From positions 24,337,420 through 24,401,419 of the forward strand of contig CM025850.1 of assembly GCA_003952965.2 (NCBI GenBank): DNA of 64,000 bases. The letters are read 5' to 3'. The notes beneath the pieces were generated by a model. The model saw only the letters and a program-made list of their open reading frames with translations. It had not been told where the DNA came from and ran no database searches. Positions 1 through 10,689 of the stretch are shown in pieces (the stretch's first letter is position 1; each line of letters starts with the position of its first letter). This DNA is from Morella rubra. Lineage: Eukaryota > Streptophyta > Magnoliopsida > Fagales > Myricaceae. The position numbers were made by a program, and so were the translations under genes.

Positions 1-1370
1 TTCATCAACTGAAGTGAAGAAAAAGATATAAAACAACCACAAAGTGGGACTCAAGGGAATTAGCAAAAGAATCACTCTGAAAACTTATCAATAACAAAAT
101 CAACAGTTCAACCAGAGATATTAGCAAAGGCTGAAAAAGAAATAAACTACCAATTATATATTCGTTCCTCTGAAGTAAAATCGAATGATTTTGCCATCTC
201 TGGAGATGTAAAGACGCCATTCTCTGTTGCAGCAACTGAAATGTCATTTAAAATAACAAATTAGGCTCAAACTTCGACACAACATTGTCAAAAACAAAGT
301 CTCACCTCCAACAAAATCCAATACACGGTTTTATTCAACGAAAAAAAAAAAACAAGAATTCAGAAAAGCTGCTGGCAGAGAGCTGAAAACTTCAAAATTT
401 CAAAATTTCATCACTTCCAGTTCAGCATTAGTAACCAACCAGTTGTTCATGCCAAGACACACAACAATGGTACATAGTTACGCTTTTCACCAAATTACTA
501 AAATGGAACTCTAGATAGTTCGGCTTGCCAAGAAATACTACAAAAGAAAACCGAAAAAGAACACGAATTCATGAAGTTTAGAAACTTACAAAAAATTCAT
601 TAAGTTAACATACTTAAACAAGACTCTAAAAAAACAGTCTTGCATTTTAAATGCTTCATCATTTGCGACTCAACCAGCTAATATAGAATCCGATTTTTCT
701 TTCCCCTTATATTCTTGTCTTTTCGTCGGGTATATGCGGACACACGAAGTGTACAACAAAAGGAAGTATCTCACGTTCATCACAGATTTTGCTTACTACT
801 TGATAATACCGAATTCCGCTCGAACACAAAACAAAAATTCTAGCGCATAGTCAAATTAATTTAGGGCGCTCCATGTTGTCTTCATTTTTCGTATCTTTTC
901 CGGCAGTTAATTGATTCCACTTTTTTCACATCAGTTTTCTGTTCCACTTCTCCGATTTTTCCAGAACGGGACCGAACAAAGACGAGCATTGCAGATACAA
1001 GTACCTGCTGCAAAAGGTAAAGGTCTAAATCGACTGAAATTCCAGCGAGGTGCTAGCCCCACGCCACGACGCCGTTTGGAGAAGAGAAGCGAATTAAGCC
1101 TATAAGAAGCAGAGCAGCACGGAGAGAAGAGAGACGGACCGGAGGGTAGTGCCACTAGGAGAATCATTCTAGACCCTGCAGATTGGTGAAGAAGAAGAAG
1201 GAACGAGTGGAAAGAAAGAACCCTAAAGAGACAGCTATGGGCTGTTCAGAACAAGGTGTGCATGGCCGGGAGGTTTTAAGTGGCAGAGAATTTGCAGAGT
1301 GAAGTAAATGATAAATCGCACGGGTATTGGCACGTGCACGGTATCACTAAGGTGGTGATTTCCGCCCCCA
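1..1370. other. Uncoded stretch, possible 5' leader of a leftward gene
   Basis: No convincing coding sequence is visible. The short frames are low-complexity and show no family motif. Read on the minus strand, 1240-1005 looks like a 5' leader: pyrimidine-rich, starting near a CTTTAGGG-type sequence, with a possible splice donor (CAG followed by GTACTTGT) near 1003. This would fit the first untranslated exon of a gene lying left of the window, but that is inference only. Confidence 0.25.
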
Positions 1371-1374
1371 AAAA

Positions 1375-1560
1375 TTTCTACCCACGTTAAAAAATTATAA
1401 AATAATTTTCTCTTTCTTCAATTTATTCTTTTTTATTATAATATTCATTTAAATCTTCTCTTTCTTCACTTTTTCATTAAATTTCATAAAATATATTTAT
1501 TTTTTCACAAACCTCAAGACTCCCAAAATTTTCTCTCCCGAATGCCCCTAAAAAGGCCGT
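1375..1560. repeat. AT-rich dispersed repeat, family A copy
   Basis: A run of A/T-rich sequence with repeated CTCTTTCTTCA-type words matches, in inverted orientation, the blocks near 5990-6180 and 46235-46380. All three carry a TAAAATTTTGG-like end and a GAAGAAA core. They look like copies of one short non-autonomous element. Termini and target duplications are not resolved. Confidence 0.45.
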
Positions 1561-1741
1561 CGCTTTTCCTTTATTTATTTTTTCCTAGGCGTTTTTGGGT
1601 ATGATTTTATTTTTAAAAAAAGTCTTTTATTTTAAAAAAGTTTTTCCATTCAATTTTTTCAAAAAAAAAACATTTCAATTTTCAATAAAATTTTATATCT
1701 TTCTATAAAAAAAACACAAAAATCCATAAAAACTCCTCGTA

Positions 1742-2024
1742 TGTTGTAAAACTAAAGAACAGTACGATATAGAAAGCGTAATAAAAAGAGAAATAGAGAA
1801 ATAGTTTTTTAAGAACTATGATATATTCTAAATATTGTTGTTTGTCTACAACTCATCTCAATACCCTTTATATAGGCATAGGGTCATAATGAGATACATG
1901 GAATACAAGGAGATGAATGTTACAAACTCATAGGTCATAGGAGTTACAAAACCAAGAGGTGGAGAAAATCAATAGCCAGTTTAACGGTCATCCATAATTC
2001 TCAATAATTATAGAATTCATAATA
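1742..2024 (-). repeat. 3' LTR of the degenerate copia element
   Basis: Matches 5467-5750 base for base over long stretches, with scattered substitutions and one-base indels. The outer end has the canonical CA/TG terminus, but the inner end reads TA instead of TG on the minus strand. It contains a TATATAGG box near 1870 that is shared with the other LTR. Confidence 0.85.
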
Positions 2025-2034
2025 CTCCCCCTTA
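2025..2034 (-). other. Polypurine tract of the copia element
   Basis: On the minus strand this is AAGGGGGAG, directly next to the inner edge of the 3' LTR. That is the expected position and composition of a plus-strand primer in LTR retroelements. Confidence 0.7.
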
Positions 2035-2549
2035 GATGACCATACACAACGAATATACCTCGTTAAAGCCTTGTCAAGGAAAACCCAATGGGAAAAAAAC
2101 CAATGGCGAAGGAAAAAGAATACATTATTCGTGTATACCTTTGAGTGGTAGAAGATTGCCTCATTAAAACTTTGCAAAGGAAACTCAATGGGACAAAACC
2201 TTAGTGAAGGAAAAAAAGTACAATCTGTATCAAACTAGTAGACTCCCCCTCAAAAGTATGATGAGCTTCATAATGAAAAATTCTTGAGCCGTCGCATTCT
2301 AATGTTGTATAACATCTTCTTGAATGTTGCAATCGATAATACTTTAATGAATAAATCTACTAATCACTTAATCGTATCTGATGGATACTGATTTGATCGC
2401 TCTTTTGAAGCTTTTAGGATTATATCACCTTTAACGTAACCTCCTCTAGTTTGTGTAATGCAAGCAAAATTGTCTTCATTCAATGGTATTCGGCTATCTT
2501 TAATTGTCGAAAGACCATACTTTTATTGAATCACTAATTCCCACCAACC

Positions 2550-4966
2550 ACATTCATGGCTTGCCTTTCTGAATACAAATATTTCTGAGTGATTTGAAGA
2601 GATAGCAATATTGTTTGCTTGATAGAGTTCCATGATATAGCAATACTTCCATAGACAAACAAATATCCAGTAGATGATCAACCTTTATAAGGATCAGATA
2701 AATAATCTGCATCTGCAAAGCCAACCAACTGGCAGTAGATTCCTTTAGATAAAGTAACTTCATGTCAATTGTGTCGTGGAGATAATACCATATGTCTCCA
2801 AGTTGGCGCAGACTATATCTAGCAAGCAATTTAACTGCAAATACTATATAAAGACCAGTGCAATTTGCAAGGTACGTTAGAGTACCAATTCTTCATCGTC
2901 AGGATGAAAATGATCTTTCTTCACATATAGTCGCACAACCATTGATCAAGTACTCAAAAGATGAGTTCTATACATATAAAGTTTTTCAGGACCCTTTCAG
3001 TATGTAACAATCAATAAATAAAATTTTACTCAAAAAATGCTCAAACTGCAAGTCGAGACAAAATTACCACATCATCTAAAATGGTTCAACTCATATACAT
3101 ATCTTTGTAGCTTAATATAATAAAATCTTCAAGATTTTTAAACCATATGCTTCAAGCATTTTATATCCTTCAGTTTCGTCATATGCTTCAGGTATTTTAT
3201 ATCCTTCAAGGATTTTCATACATATGTCAGTATCAAGGGATCTATATCAATATGCAGTGAGCACATTTATTAATCGCATATCCAGACTTTTTGTTAATAC
3301 TAAGTTGATAAAACAAATCTGAATGTAATTACATCCACTACAGGTGAATATATTTTTCATAATTCAATATCAAGTCTCTGCGAGAAACTTTAGGCTTGGA
3401 GTTGTGTTTTGTATCACATCATCTCATTTTTCACATTTCTTTTTCGCACAAAGACCCACTTACATCCAACAGGTATGACATCTTCAGGTGTCTGGACTAT
3501 AAGTCCAATTACTTTATGTTTTGTTAAAAAGTTCAATTCTACCAGAATTGTCTATTTTCATATTGGCCAATCATTTATACTTTGACATTCTTCAATGGAT
3601 TGTTGTTCTACTTGATCATTACTTCTAGTAATATCAAGATCAATTATATATAAGAATATATTGTCGACAACGATTTTGTTTCTATCCCATTTATCTCCTA
3701 TACTTGTGTAGTGAATTGAGATCTCGTTATTCACCGGTACCGGTTCCTCATCGGGAGGTTTCGCTTTAGGAGATATCTCTTCGAGAGATTCCTCTTCAGG
3801 AGGTGCTATTCCAGGAGATTTGGTTCAATAAAGCCTGAATGGATGAATAACTTTTATTGCCTGTTTTGTGGGTATATCTTCTTCAAGAGCTCTATTCTCT
3901 TCAGGAGTTATGTGCTCTTCTTGAGTTATGTACACTTTAATTCCCTTCAAAAGTTCCATTCTCTTTAGGAATTATATGCTCTTCAGGAGTTTTTTTTCTT
4001 TGTGCTTTCTTCTTCTGGAGAATTTTATCTGTTTAAACCAAATGGTCTTCCATGCTTCAGGCATGCCTTAGACTCTTTTTCTGCTATATTCATTGATTGT
4101 CCTGTAAGGACTTCAATTTGAACCGGAGCATTATAAGTCGGAATGTGACGTTTCACAATTCCTTTATTATCAGTAAAAGCATTCGGTAGTTGATTTACAA
4201 CATTTTGCAAATGAATGATCCTTTGAACTTCTAGTTCACATTGATTGGTGGAGGATCAAAATAAGACAACATTGAATAGTTTTTAGTAATCTCACATCGT
4301 GCTTTAAGCAATGAATGTTTACCACCTAATGGTGGGAAAATAATTTCATCAAAATGAAAATAATTGAAATGTGCCTTAAACATATCAACAGTTTGTGGTT
4401 CAAGATATCTACTAGCAGATAGAGAATCAAAATCAATAAATATTAAGTCTACATTGAGAATCCATCAGAGAACACTGAATGGGTGTAATCGAATTGTAGA
4501 TAGCACAACCAAATGATGTCCAATTAAAGACGTAGCATATAATATAACATGTACCCAAGCAAATGCCAACAATTTTATTCATAATTCTTCATGGGTTTAT
4601 TCTGCAAACTTTTGTCTTTTCTTATTTCTCCTTGTTCCACTTGTGGTACGGGTTTTGACTTTTTGAAGAAATACGTCCCCCTCTATTTTTATTCTTTCCA
4701 TGTTCAGTACCACATTTCTTTTTAAATGAGGTTTCATTCACTTCAGGGAGTGTTCCATTCACTTTAGGGAATGTGTCATTCGCTTTAGGGAATGACAAAG
4801 AGCAAATTGATGTTGCATTTGCTTTAGGGAATGACATAAAAGCTAATTGGTCAAGATTGATGATTTTCATCAAAAGTTCCTTAATTTTTTTTTTCAACCA
4901 TATTTGAACTAATGTTCTTAATATTACTACTTCAGGAGCATATTCGAGGTAAGGACCATTGTACAT
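2550..4966 (-). pseudogene. Decayed copia pol (integrase end, RT, RNase H)
   Basis: Fragments are recognised in polyprotein order on the minus strand. At 4025-4250 there is the familiar stretch joining integrase to reverse transcriptase (NQLPNAFTDNKG, then IVKRHIP and a QIEV-like tail). At 3750-3570 is the RT entry (DKWDRNKIVVDNIF). At 2830-2550 is the RNase H zone (a frame-shifted AxADADY-like region and a GYLFVYGS-like match). Stops and frameshifts separate all of them, and the piece at 4622-4966 is only weakly coding-like. The active-site YVDD of RT was not found. This is a non-functional relic; the copia assignment rests on motif memory, not a search. Confidence 0.75.
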
Positions 4967-5449
4967 ACAACTTTAGGTGCATATAGTTATAAATAACTTT
5001 TTGAGAGGATTACACACTTCTGGTGCTCAAATCTCACTTTTAAATTATAACACAATGTAAGGAGATTTTTCACGATGAGGTAATTAGATTTCAATCCCTT
5101 ATGGAATGATGGTAAAGAAAAATATTATTTGTTGCACAATCCTGCAGGGATGCGTCTTTTCTTTCATTGATGGAATCTTCGGGATTCATAGTATCAAGAC
5201 GGATCTCATCATCGAGAACTCAAGGTCAATATTTAACAGAAATATCAAGAGTCACAAATTCAAGATTTGTAGGATTCAACTTTGTCTATAACAAAGTAGA
5301 TATTGAAAAACTTACTCGGTGTTAAGAGTCTCACTCGGAAAGTTTTTGATAATGAATTAGAAAAACCACAACCTTTGTTGATAACTTGATGACAAATAAC
5401 TTCGGATGCCAATGAAGAAAAAGACAAGGGTTCCTTCACAATCGATAAA

Positions 5450-5466
5450 GCTTTGTGTTGATAACG
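5450..5466 (-). other. Primer-binding site of the copia element
   Basis: Immediately inside the 5' LTR, the minus strand reads CGTTATCAACACAAAGC. This resembles the half-tRNA primer site common in several copia lineages. The exact tRNA was not checked. Confidence 0.5.
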
Positions 5467-5750
5467 TGTTGTAAAACTAAAGAATAGTACAATCTAAAAA
5501 GTGTAACAAAGAGAGAAATAGAGAAATAATTCTTCAGGAACTATGATATATTCTAAATATTGTTGTCTGTCTACAACTCATCTCAATACCCCTTTATATA
5601 GGCATAGGGTCATAATGAGATACATGGAATACAAGGAGATGGATGTTACAAACTCAAAGGTCATAGGAGTTAGAAAACCAAGAGGTTGGAAAAATCAATT
5701 GGCAGTTTCATGGTCATCCATAATTCTCAATAATTATAGAATTCATAACA
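5467..5750 (-). repeat. 5' LTR of the degenerate copia element
   Basis: This copy has intact TG...CA ends on the minus strand (TGTTATGAATTC at the start, TTTTACAACA at the end). It pairs with 1742-2024. It holds the conserved TATATAGG box near 5597, a plausible TATA-type promoter element. Confidence 0.85.
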
Positions 5751-5989
5751 TCTTACAAAAATTTTCTATCTAAACATATTTTTTTACTTTCACATTCACC
5801 AAGAGAATAAATTTCAAAAATTTTCATGTGGGTTCCACCATTCTCACAAACCCCTAAAAAATCATATCTTAAAAATTTTTCTTAATCATTATAGGAAAAC
5901 CGTTTTCAAACCAAACCAAACATGGCCGCTTTTTTTTTCGGTCTCTCTAAAATTAGCCTCTCTCATTTTTCCGCCCTCACATAGTGTTT

Positions 5990-6180
5990 GAGTGTTAAAA
6001 TTTTGGGATTTTGAAATTTGGTAAAAAAATGAAGAGAAAGATGATTGGAACAAATTTTTTATATTTATTAAAGTAAAAATTGGATGATTTGATGGGGGAG
6101 AGAGAATATTTTGAAGTTATTATATCATGCCAAAATTTTGGAAATTTTGGCTTACAAAATTTACCGTGCATTTGTGTTTT
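5990..6180. repeat. AT-rich dispersed repeat, family A copy
   Basis: Shares, in the same order, TAAAATTTTGG, AAGAAAGAT, AAATTTTTTATATT, GATTTGATGGGGGAGAGAG and a TTATAT tail with 46235-46380, and matches 1375-1560 inverted. It ends in a T-run of about 20 near 6195. It carries no coding capacity. Confidence 0.5.
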
Positions 6181-6229
6181 TTTTTTTTTTTTTTCCCTTA
6201 AGAGGTTGGTTTGTATTTCCGAGTGAAGC

Positions 6230-6389
6230 AGATGATAGCTTCTTTTTTCTTGAATAAGAGACTGCTTAATAAATCTATCAAAATGGATTTTTACATCCTC
6301 TAAGTTTCTAAAATAATCGATAGTAACCCTCCATCCAATTTCAGCCTTAAAACAAACGGAATTCTCATTCACGTGCCTCCCACGTGATA
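6230..6389. repeat. Left inverted-repeat arm flanking the GEX1 fragment
   Basis: Its reverse complement starts TATCACGTGGGAGGCACGTG and continues through GAATTCCGT, AAATTGGATGGAGGG, GATTATTTTAGAAACTTAGA and AAAATCCATTTTGATAG. The same series occurs twice on the plus strand at 7633-7745 and 7747-7862. The arms therefore face each other across the GEX1 piece. Confidence 0.75.
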
Positions 6390-6489
6390 TTAATCCAGTT
6401 GACTCTGCACGAAATTACCCTTCTCCCTATATTTAATATTCTTCTACATTTGGAAGCCTGGAACTCGGGGCAACCCCCTTTCCCCCGTG

Positions 6490-7440
6490 CCACGCCGCAT
6501 CTACCATGGAGGCCTGCCTCGAAAAACTAGACAACAATGCCATTCATACATATCGGCAATTCTTCCTGGAAACCAATTTGATTTGCAATCAGTTACAGTT
6601 AAGTCCATTATGCTTTCTTATTTGATTTATTCTATTTTCTTGAAATATGTTACTCTAATTCTTGGGTGAGCCTTAGCCTACCTGCTCCTTACGTTGGCGG
6701 GGTGGAATCTTTATAGTCTAAGAATGGACTTCTTGTTGTGAGGCCACAAAGAGACGTAGAAGAAGCAAGACGAAAATTCAAATATCGGATTTGAAATATG
6801 ATTTTGTTATATTTGCAGGTCTGCCTATTTCAGGCAAAAAACAGAGAAACTGGTGAATCAATTGGTAAAATCAGCTGACTATGCAGAAGAAAAATTAGAA
6901 AGCATTGAAGAGAAATCAGAGCATTTGCTGCAGGGCTCAAAAGATATCCATGATTCTTTGACTAGAATTGATCAACAAACGCATCAAGTGGCTCAAACTT
7001 CTGAGAACGTTAGCCATCACATCACTGAAGTCTTGATTCAGTCAGAGGTAGTTTTGGAGGAATCTGAAATGATTGCAGCTTCTCAGTTAGAATTGCAGAG
7101 GGGGCAAGACAGGATGAGGATACAGTTGGACGAAGGGATGACGGCGATTCATGATTCCTACAATAACCTCGGGAAGAAGATAGACCATTTACAGTATGAA
7201 ACTGTTGAACTAGAGAATAAGATAAGCAAAGTCGGAGAATCAATGCAAACAAAGATGAGAAGCCTCCAAGGCAAAGCTGATGAGATTGGGAAGGTGGCTG
7301 GAATCTCCTTAGACAAGCAAAAATAACTTCTGGAGGGACAATCTGAAGCGCTTCAGGGGCTTTAGTCGCTGGCCAAATATCAGTCTCAAGCACTAGAAGA
7401 AAGCAGGAAATTCCAGCAAGAGGCTCATGTACTCAATTTT
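6490..7440 (+). pseudogene. GEX1: GEX1 (gamete expressed 1) gene fragment
   Basis: GEX1 is the plant relative of yeast Kar5 and animal Brambleberry, a membrane protein of the nuclear envelope needed for nuclear fusion in gametes and the embryo. Two exons are visible. Exon 1 (about 6508-6597) encodes EACLEKLDNNAIHTYRQFFL. A clean intron runs GTTAAGT (6598) to TTTGCAG (6818). Exon 2 starts at 6819 with SAYFRQKTEKLVNQLV and continues through a long coiled coil (EKLESIEEKSEHLLQGS, SYNNLGKKID, KADEIGKVAGISLDKQ). In-frame stops follow at 7324 (the codon after DKQK) and about 7363, while the homologous reading (LLEGQSEALQGL, then YQSQALEESRKFQQEA) goes on to about 7435. The N-terminal signal and cysteine region and the C-terminal membrane segments are absent. 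The fragment keeps its intron, so it is a genomic copy, not a processed one. Confidence 0.85.
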
Positions 7441-7632
7441 AGATTCGCCGTTGAAGTTGCAAACAAGAAGAAGCTGGAGTGGACGGAGGGGACAGAGAGG
7501 AGGAGAGAAAGACTTGTGAAGCCATTGCAAACGTGTTGCGCAGAGGAGGTTGCTCCGAGTTCCAGGCTTCCAAATGAAGAAGAATGTTACGTATAGGGAG
7601 AAGGGCAAATTTCGTAGAGTTAACTGGGTGAA

Positions 7633-7900
7633 TATCACGTGGGAGGTATGTGAACGAGAATTCCGTCTGTTTTAATGCCAAAATTGGATAGAGGGCAACT
7701 ATTGATTATTTTGGAAACTTAGAAGACGTAAAAATTCGTTAACTTTTATCACGTGGAGGCACGTGAATGAGAATTTCATCTGTTTTAACACTAAAATTGG
7801 ATGGAGGGAGACTATTGATTATTTTGAAAATTTAGAGAATGTAAAAATCCATTTTGATAGTTAGGCAGTAACATTGATTTTTGCTCATAGTTAAGGTGTA
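7633..7900. repeat. Right inverted-repeat arm, tandemly doubled
   Basis: Two direct copies of about 113 bp (7633-7745, 7747-7862) each start TATCACGTGG and match the reverse complement of 6230-6389. The outer copy also keeps the AAAATCCATTTTGATAG extension seen in the left arm. The arms enclose the GEX1 fragment. Confidence 0.75.
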
Positions 7901-10300
7901 AATTATGAAATTTTTTTTTTTTAAAAAAAAAATTACAATTAAGGTGATGTTCGGCCTAGTCGGTAGATGCCCAACCGATGATTATCAGTGCCGGTATTAG
8001 TAGCTTTTTTTCACCGCTACTGGTAATGATAACAGTGGCAGTGAACCACCCGCCACCTTTTTTTTTTTTAACTTAAAAAACAGCCTTGTTCTCTACTCAA
8101 AGAGAACGATGTCATTTGGTCCTGGATGAACAGAATCTTGTCCACCTCTCTCTCCTCCAACTTTCTCTCCCCACCCCCGCCCCCTCTCTCTACTCACTCA
8201 TTCCCTCTTTCCCTCTCTCACGTTTGCAATGGAATCACTTGTCGTCCCATGGCGCTGGCGCACGTCTGCAATGCCGCCATTTCTGATGGTTTTCTATGGG
8301 CATTACTCCTTCTCGCATGTTTGCAATAGCACCACATCAGACCCAGCTTGATGCAAATGATTAAGAGTGGGTACCGGAACCGATGGAACCGAAATGGTCA
8401 ATTCTGACTTCGTTCTGGTACTCACCGGAATGTAATTTTTTGTTCCAATTCCATTCCGGTATTTTATCATAATGGAACCGGAAATTCCGATTCTGCATGT
8501 GGGCTTTTTTGGACATATTTTTTTAGGTCTTAATGAGCTAAAAATATTTTTTGGACTGAATATTTGGAAGATTTTTTTATTATTCATCATAAATTAATAA
8601 TAAATGTGAACATTCATCCAAAATATGATTCTAGAATAAAATTCAAGCAAATTCCATATGTTATACTTCATTTTGAGCCCTATTTATTTATTTTTTTTTA
8701 AAAAGATTGGAACTTGAATTCGATATTTTTTAGTTATTCATCATAAATTAACAATAAATATAAAATATTTATCCAAAATCTAGATTGTAAAATAAACATT
8801 CAATCAATTTTGAGCATTATTTTTATTTTATTTTTTTAGAAAAACCAAAACAGGAAATTCTGGTAATTCCGCCGAAATTTTCGGTTCTGATTTCAATTCT
8901 GGAAATTGCCAAAAATGACTTCCGGTTCTGATATATGCCAGAATCAGAAGTGGAACCGGAAATTTCGATTCTTACTAGAATTTTTGCCCACCCTTACAAA
9001 TGATGAAATCTTTTGTCCAATCAGGCCCCAACCTGAATGCCTATCAGTAAAGAAAGGCAGAAACAAGGAGGCTACCCTGAAGTTCACCAGTACCAGTGAA
9101 GTGCTGATTTACCGGCACCGTTGCCAATAATCGGTCCTCTCGTTGACTAGCAAGATTGGTATTGGTGGCCCATTTCACCTTTTAGTGGTAAAAAGGGCAG
9201 TGGTGGTGAACCGCCCACCGTTAGGCGGATCACCGCCACCCCTGTTGTTTTGTCTTTTTTCTTTTTACTAAATATGCACAACATCCTCTTTTTTTTTTTT
9301 TTGTTCTTTTCCCTCCCTAAGATTTTTCTTTTCCCTCCTCGATCTCTCACAACCTCCCTCACTCGCAGATCTTGCCTTTTTCTATACCTCTCTCTCTCCT
9401 AGCTCTCTCCCTCCCTACAAGGCTGGCGAGTGGCGACTATTCCAACAACATTCTCTCTCGATTCTCTCCTTCTCTACAACTTCATTTTATTTGCGATTTG
9501 GTTGAATTTTGTTACAATTTGGTTGAGTTTTGATGCAATTTGAAGATTATGGTCGTTTTTTTGTTGAGTTTTGTTGCGATTGGATTTTTTGCAGTTTCTT
9601 CCTCCAACTCTCTTCTTTGTTGCGAGTTGTTGATTTGCCAATATTGGTGGCGGTAACCGCCATCGTTAGATGCCAGTTTTCTCTCTTAACGGGATCGGTT
9701 GTAGTGTCCATTTTGAAGAACCACCCATCACGGTGCCAGTGCCGGTGGAGGACATAACCGTCACTACCACTGCTTATGCACCTCCCTAAGACTACGGGGA
9801 TATTTTGCAAGGATCAGAAATCAAAAAATTTTCGGTAAAGTCAAGCGTTAGCCTAAACAGTCATAAGCTTGCTAATTTCTCTTTTCAAGTCCGAGCCTGC
9901 ACAAACCAAATGTAGTTTCTCTTTGGAGACTAGGGTTACGTTACCCAATTGTAGTTTTTTTCAGAAAATGGTGGCCGGTAATTGTTGCTTTTTGGATAAC
10001 TATAGCCACCGCTAGAGTTGAGAATTATCGGGTGCAATGACCAAGCAGGCATGTGATGGTGTTCTATTTTTCCTTTTTTTTCTTTCCATGGATTTCTGTT
10101 TCCATGGCACCTCAATGATGGTTTTATATGGACATTACCATGTTTTTGTGAAATGTTTTGGTTGCTGGTTACCATGTAACTGGCACCAGTAAAGGCCAGT
10201 TATTTGGCCAGCGATGCTGGTGTCAAATCTGGGCCACAGGGATTAATGGTGCTGGTACTGATTTTGCCTACATCACCGTTACTCAGCCCTAGTTCGGCTA
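7901..10300. other. Non-coding repeat-derived stretch
   Basis: No gene is supported. The sequence is pyrimidine-rich (8150-8220, 9290-9420) and carries repeated CCGCCACC / GGTGGCGG-type words near 8045, 9200-9245 and 9650, suggesting an old repeat interrupted by the hAT-type element at 8362-8996. The frames here are low-complexity Ser/Leu/Pro strings with no recognisable domain. Confidence 0.5.
8362..8996. mobile_element. hAT-type MITE with 8-bp target duplication
   Basis: The element begins TAAGAGTGGGTACCGG and ends with the inverse of TAAGGGTGGGCAAAAA, giving ~10-bp imperfect terminal inverted repeats. It is flanked by a perfect 8-bp direct repeat CAAATGAT at 8354-8361 and 8997-9004. An 8-bp duplication with TAnnGnTGGG ends fits the hAT superfamily. 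It is 635 bp long, with subterminal GGAACCGG / CCGGTTCC motifs in both halves. No transposase is encoded, so it would depend on an autonomous relative. Confidence 0.85.
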
Positions 10301-10309
10301 ATCAAAAAA

Positions 10310-10640
10310 TTTTACTTTTTGGGCTAAATTTTTCTAGTAATAAAAAATTCAAAATCTCAAAAACTTCAACACAAACTCCAACGTCTTTCCACATAAATTT
10401 CAATATTTTTTAAAAAAAAAATCTTTAAAAACTGCCCTCTCTATATTTTTTTATCAGACTCCAATATTTTTTTATTAAAAATTTTCATTCAAATTATCTT
10501 TTTCTAAACCTTTTTATAAACTCCAATAAAAATTAATCTACAATCAAATATCTTTAAAAAAATTTACCAACTATTTGCAAACTCCAATCTACCTAAATAT
10601 TCACATCCATATCAATTTTTCTACAAATTTCAAGGATGTT
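10310..10640. repeat. AT-rich dispersed repeat, family B copy
   Basis: Matches 47425-47820 in the same orientation, with shared ordered words such as TTTCAATAT, CTTTAAAAA, CTATATTTTTT, CTCCAATA, TTTTTTATTAAA and CTTTTTATAAACT. It is non-coding and the element ends are not defined. A longer comparison would show whether it is a MITE. Confidence 0.45.
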
Positions 10641-10689
10641 TGCAATCGAACACCACCCAAGAGATTACTTTGGGGTTGGTATATATTTT

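Larger units (their letters stand above)
1742..5750 (-). mobile_element. Degenerate Ty1-copia LTR retrotransposon
   Basis: Two ~283-bp near-identical direct repeats (1742-2024 and 5467-5750) flank about 3.4 kb of sequence with decayed copia polyprotein on the minus strand. Reading minus, the right repeat is the 5' LTR. It is followed by a primer-binding-like sequence ending in GTTATCAACAC, and the left repeat is preceded by a purine tract AAGGGGGAG. Both fix the orientation. No clear 5-bp target duplication was found (left flank TCGTA, right flank TCTTA). Every reading frame inside is broken, and most of gag and protease cannot be recognised, so the element is dead. Confidence 0.85.

Noticed and set aside
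8086..8329. Overlapping Ser/Leu/Pro ORFs
   Set aside because: They arise from a CT-rich low-complexity tract and show no start context or conserved motif.
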